Under the pieces are notes generated by a model. That model searched no databases, was not told the origin of the DNA, and saw nothing but the letters and a program-made list of their open reading frames with translations. Shown here piece after piece: positions 33,285 to 33,291 of a DNA stretch of 33,291 bases. The stretch is from an uncultured Clostridia bacterium (GTDB taxonomy: Bacteria > Bacillota > Clostridia > RUG12999), in contig CAKVOK010000041.1 of assembly GCA_934792465.1 (NCBI GenBank), forward strand, positions 1 through 33,291, written 5' to 3'. The translations under genes were made by a program, and so were the position numbers. The stretch's first letter is position 1; every line of letters begins with the position of its first letter.

Positions 33285-33291
33285 AAGTGCA

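Larger units (their letters stand above)
32776..33291. other. Gene-free right flank
   Basis: About 515 bases with no credible reading frame. It contains the candidate structured RNA (32881-33000), an inverted repeat TTGACTC/GAGTCAA (33015-33021 and 33054-33060), a palindromic AAGCTTTTGAAAAGCTT (33098-33114), and two promoter-like sites at 33052-33081 and 33256-33284. An arm pair CAGTC/GACTG flanks a short AT-rich stretch near 33218-33235. Confidence 0.55.

Noticed and set aside
1..33291. CRISPR arrays, tRNA or rRNA genes
   Set aside because: I looked for regularly spaced direct repeats, cloverleaf-like segments and rRNA signatures and found none.

Overview
The window looks like a chromosomal segment of a low-GC, Gram-positive Clostridia-type anaerobe. 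The reasons are strong AGGAGG-type ribosome binding sites, sigma-A-like promoters, a lipoprotein-type sugar-binding protein with LplB/YtcP-type permeases, S-layer homology (SLH) anchoring domains, a YesS-like membrane AraC regulator, and IS1182 and IS3 relics. The many SLH and F5/8-type-C surface proteins recall pectin- or glycan-degrading gut Clostridia. The exact taxon cannot be read from the sequence.

Layout. (1) 1-3.5 kb is accessory and decaying DNA: a complete hicAB toxin-antitoxin pair, an orphan gene on the minus strand (747-1256), a mosaic pseudogene (1382-2832) joining the tail of a solute-binding protein to pieces of a surface beta-helix protein, and an internally deleted IS1182-type transposase (2987-3358). 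(2) 3.65-32.6 kb is one co-directional, very tightly packed cluster that starts at a near-consensus promoter (TTTACA-17-TATAAT). It encodes an intracellular beta-propeller protein, two ABC permeases and a binding lipoprotein, two giant secreted beta-helix proteins resembling GH141/GH120 enzymes, one secreted protein built of F5/8C modules, two F5/8C proteins with SLH domains, a membrane-bound AraC regulator, an SGNH esterase, an N-acetylneuraminate lyase, a DMT-type transporter, an AGE-type epimerase (interrupted by TGA), a second SGNH hydrolase (start lost and frameshifted) and a ThuA-like protein. (3) 32.6-33.3 kb is non-coding: an IS3-family transposase tail, a candidate structured RNA with two mutually exclusive stems, and two promoter-like sites.

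How the genes fit together (inference): surface F5/8C/SLH proteins hold a complex glycan at the cell wall, the beta-helix proteins trim it outside the cell, the ABC importer takes up oligosaccharides, and the propeller, esterases, lyase and epimerase process them inside. The membrane AraC protein probably senses the substrate. The lyase keeps the residues that mark true sialic acid lyases, so a sialic-acid-like acidic sugar is the best guess, but no recognisable sialidase, ManNAc kinase or nagA/nagB is present. Plant pectin, with YesS/YtcP-like components, remains an alternative.

The main oddities are inverted 44-bp copies of the end of one IS3-type element on both sides of the operon, three independent lesions in two adjacent catabolic genes at its 3' end, and an F5/8C module inserted into the beta-helix fold of both giant enzymes.
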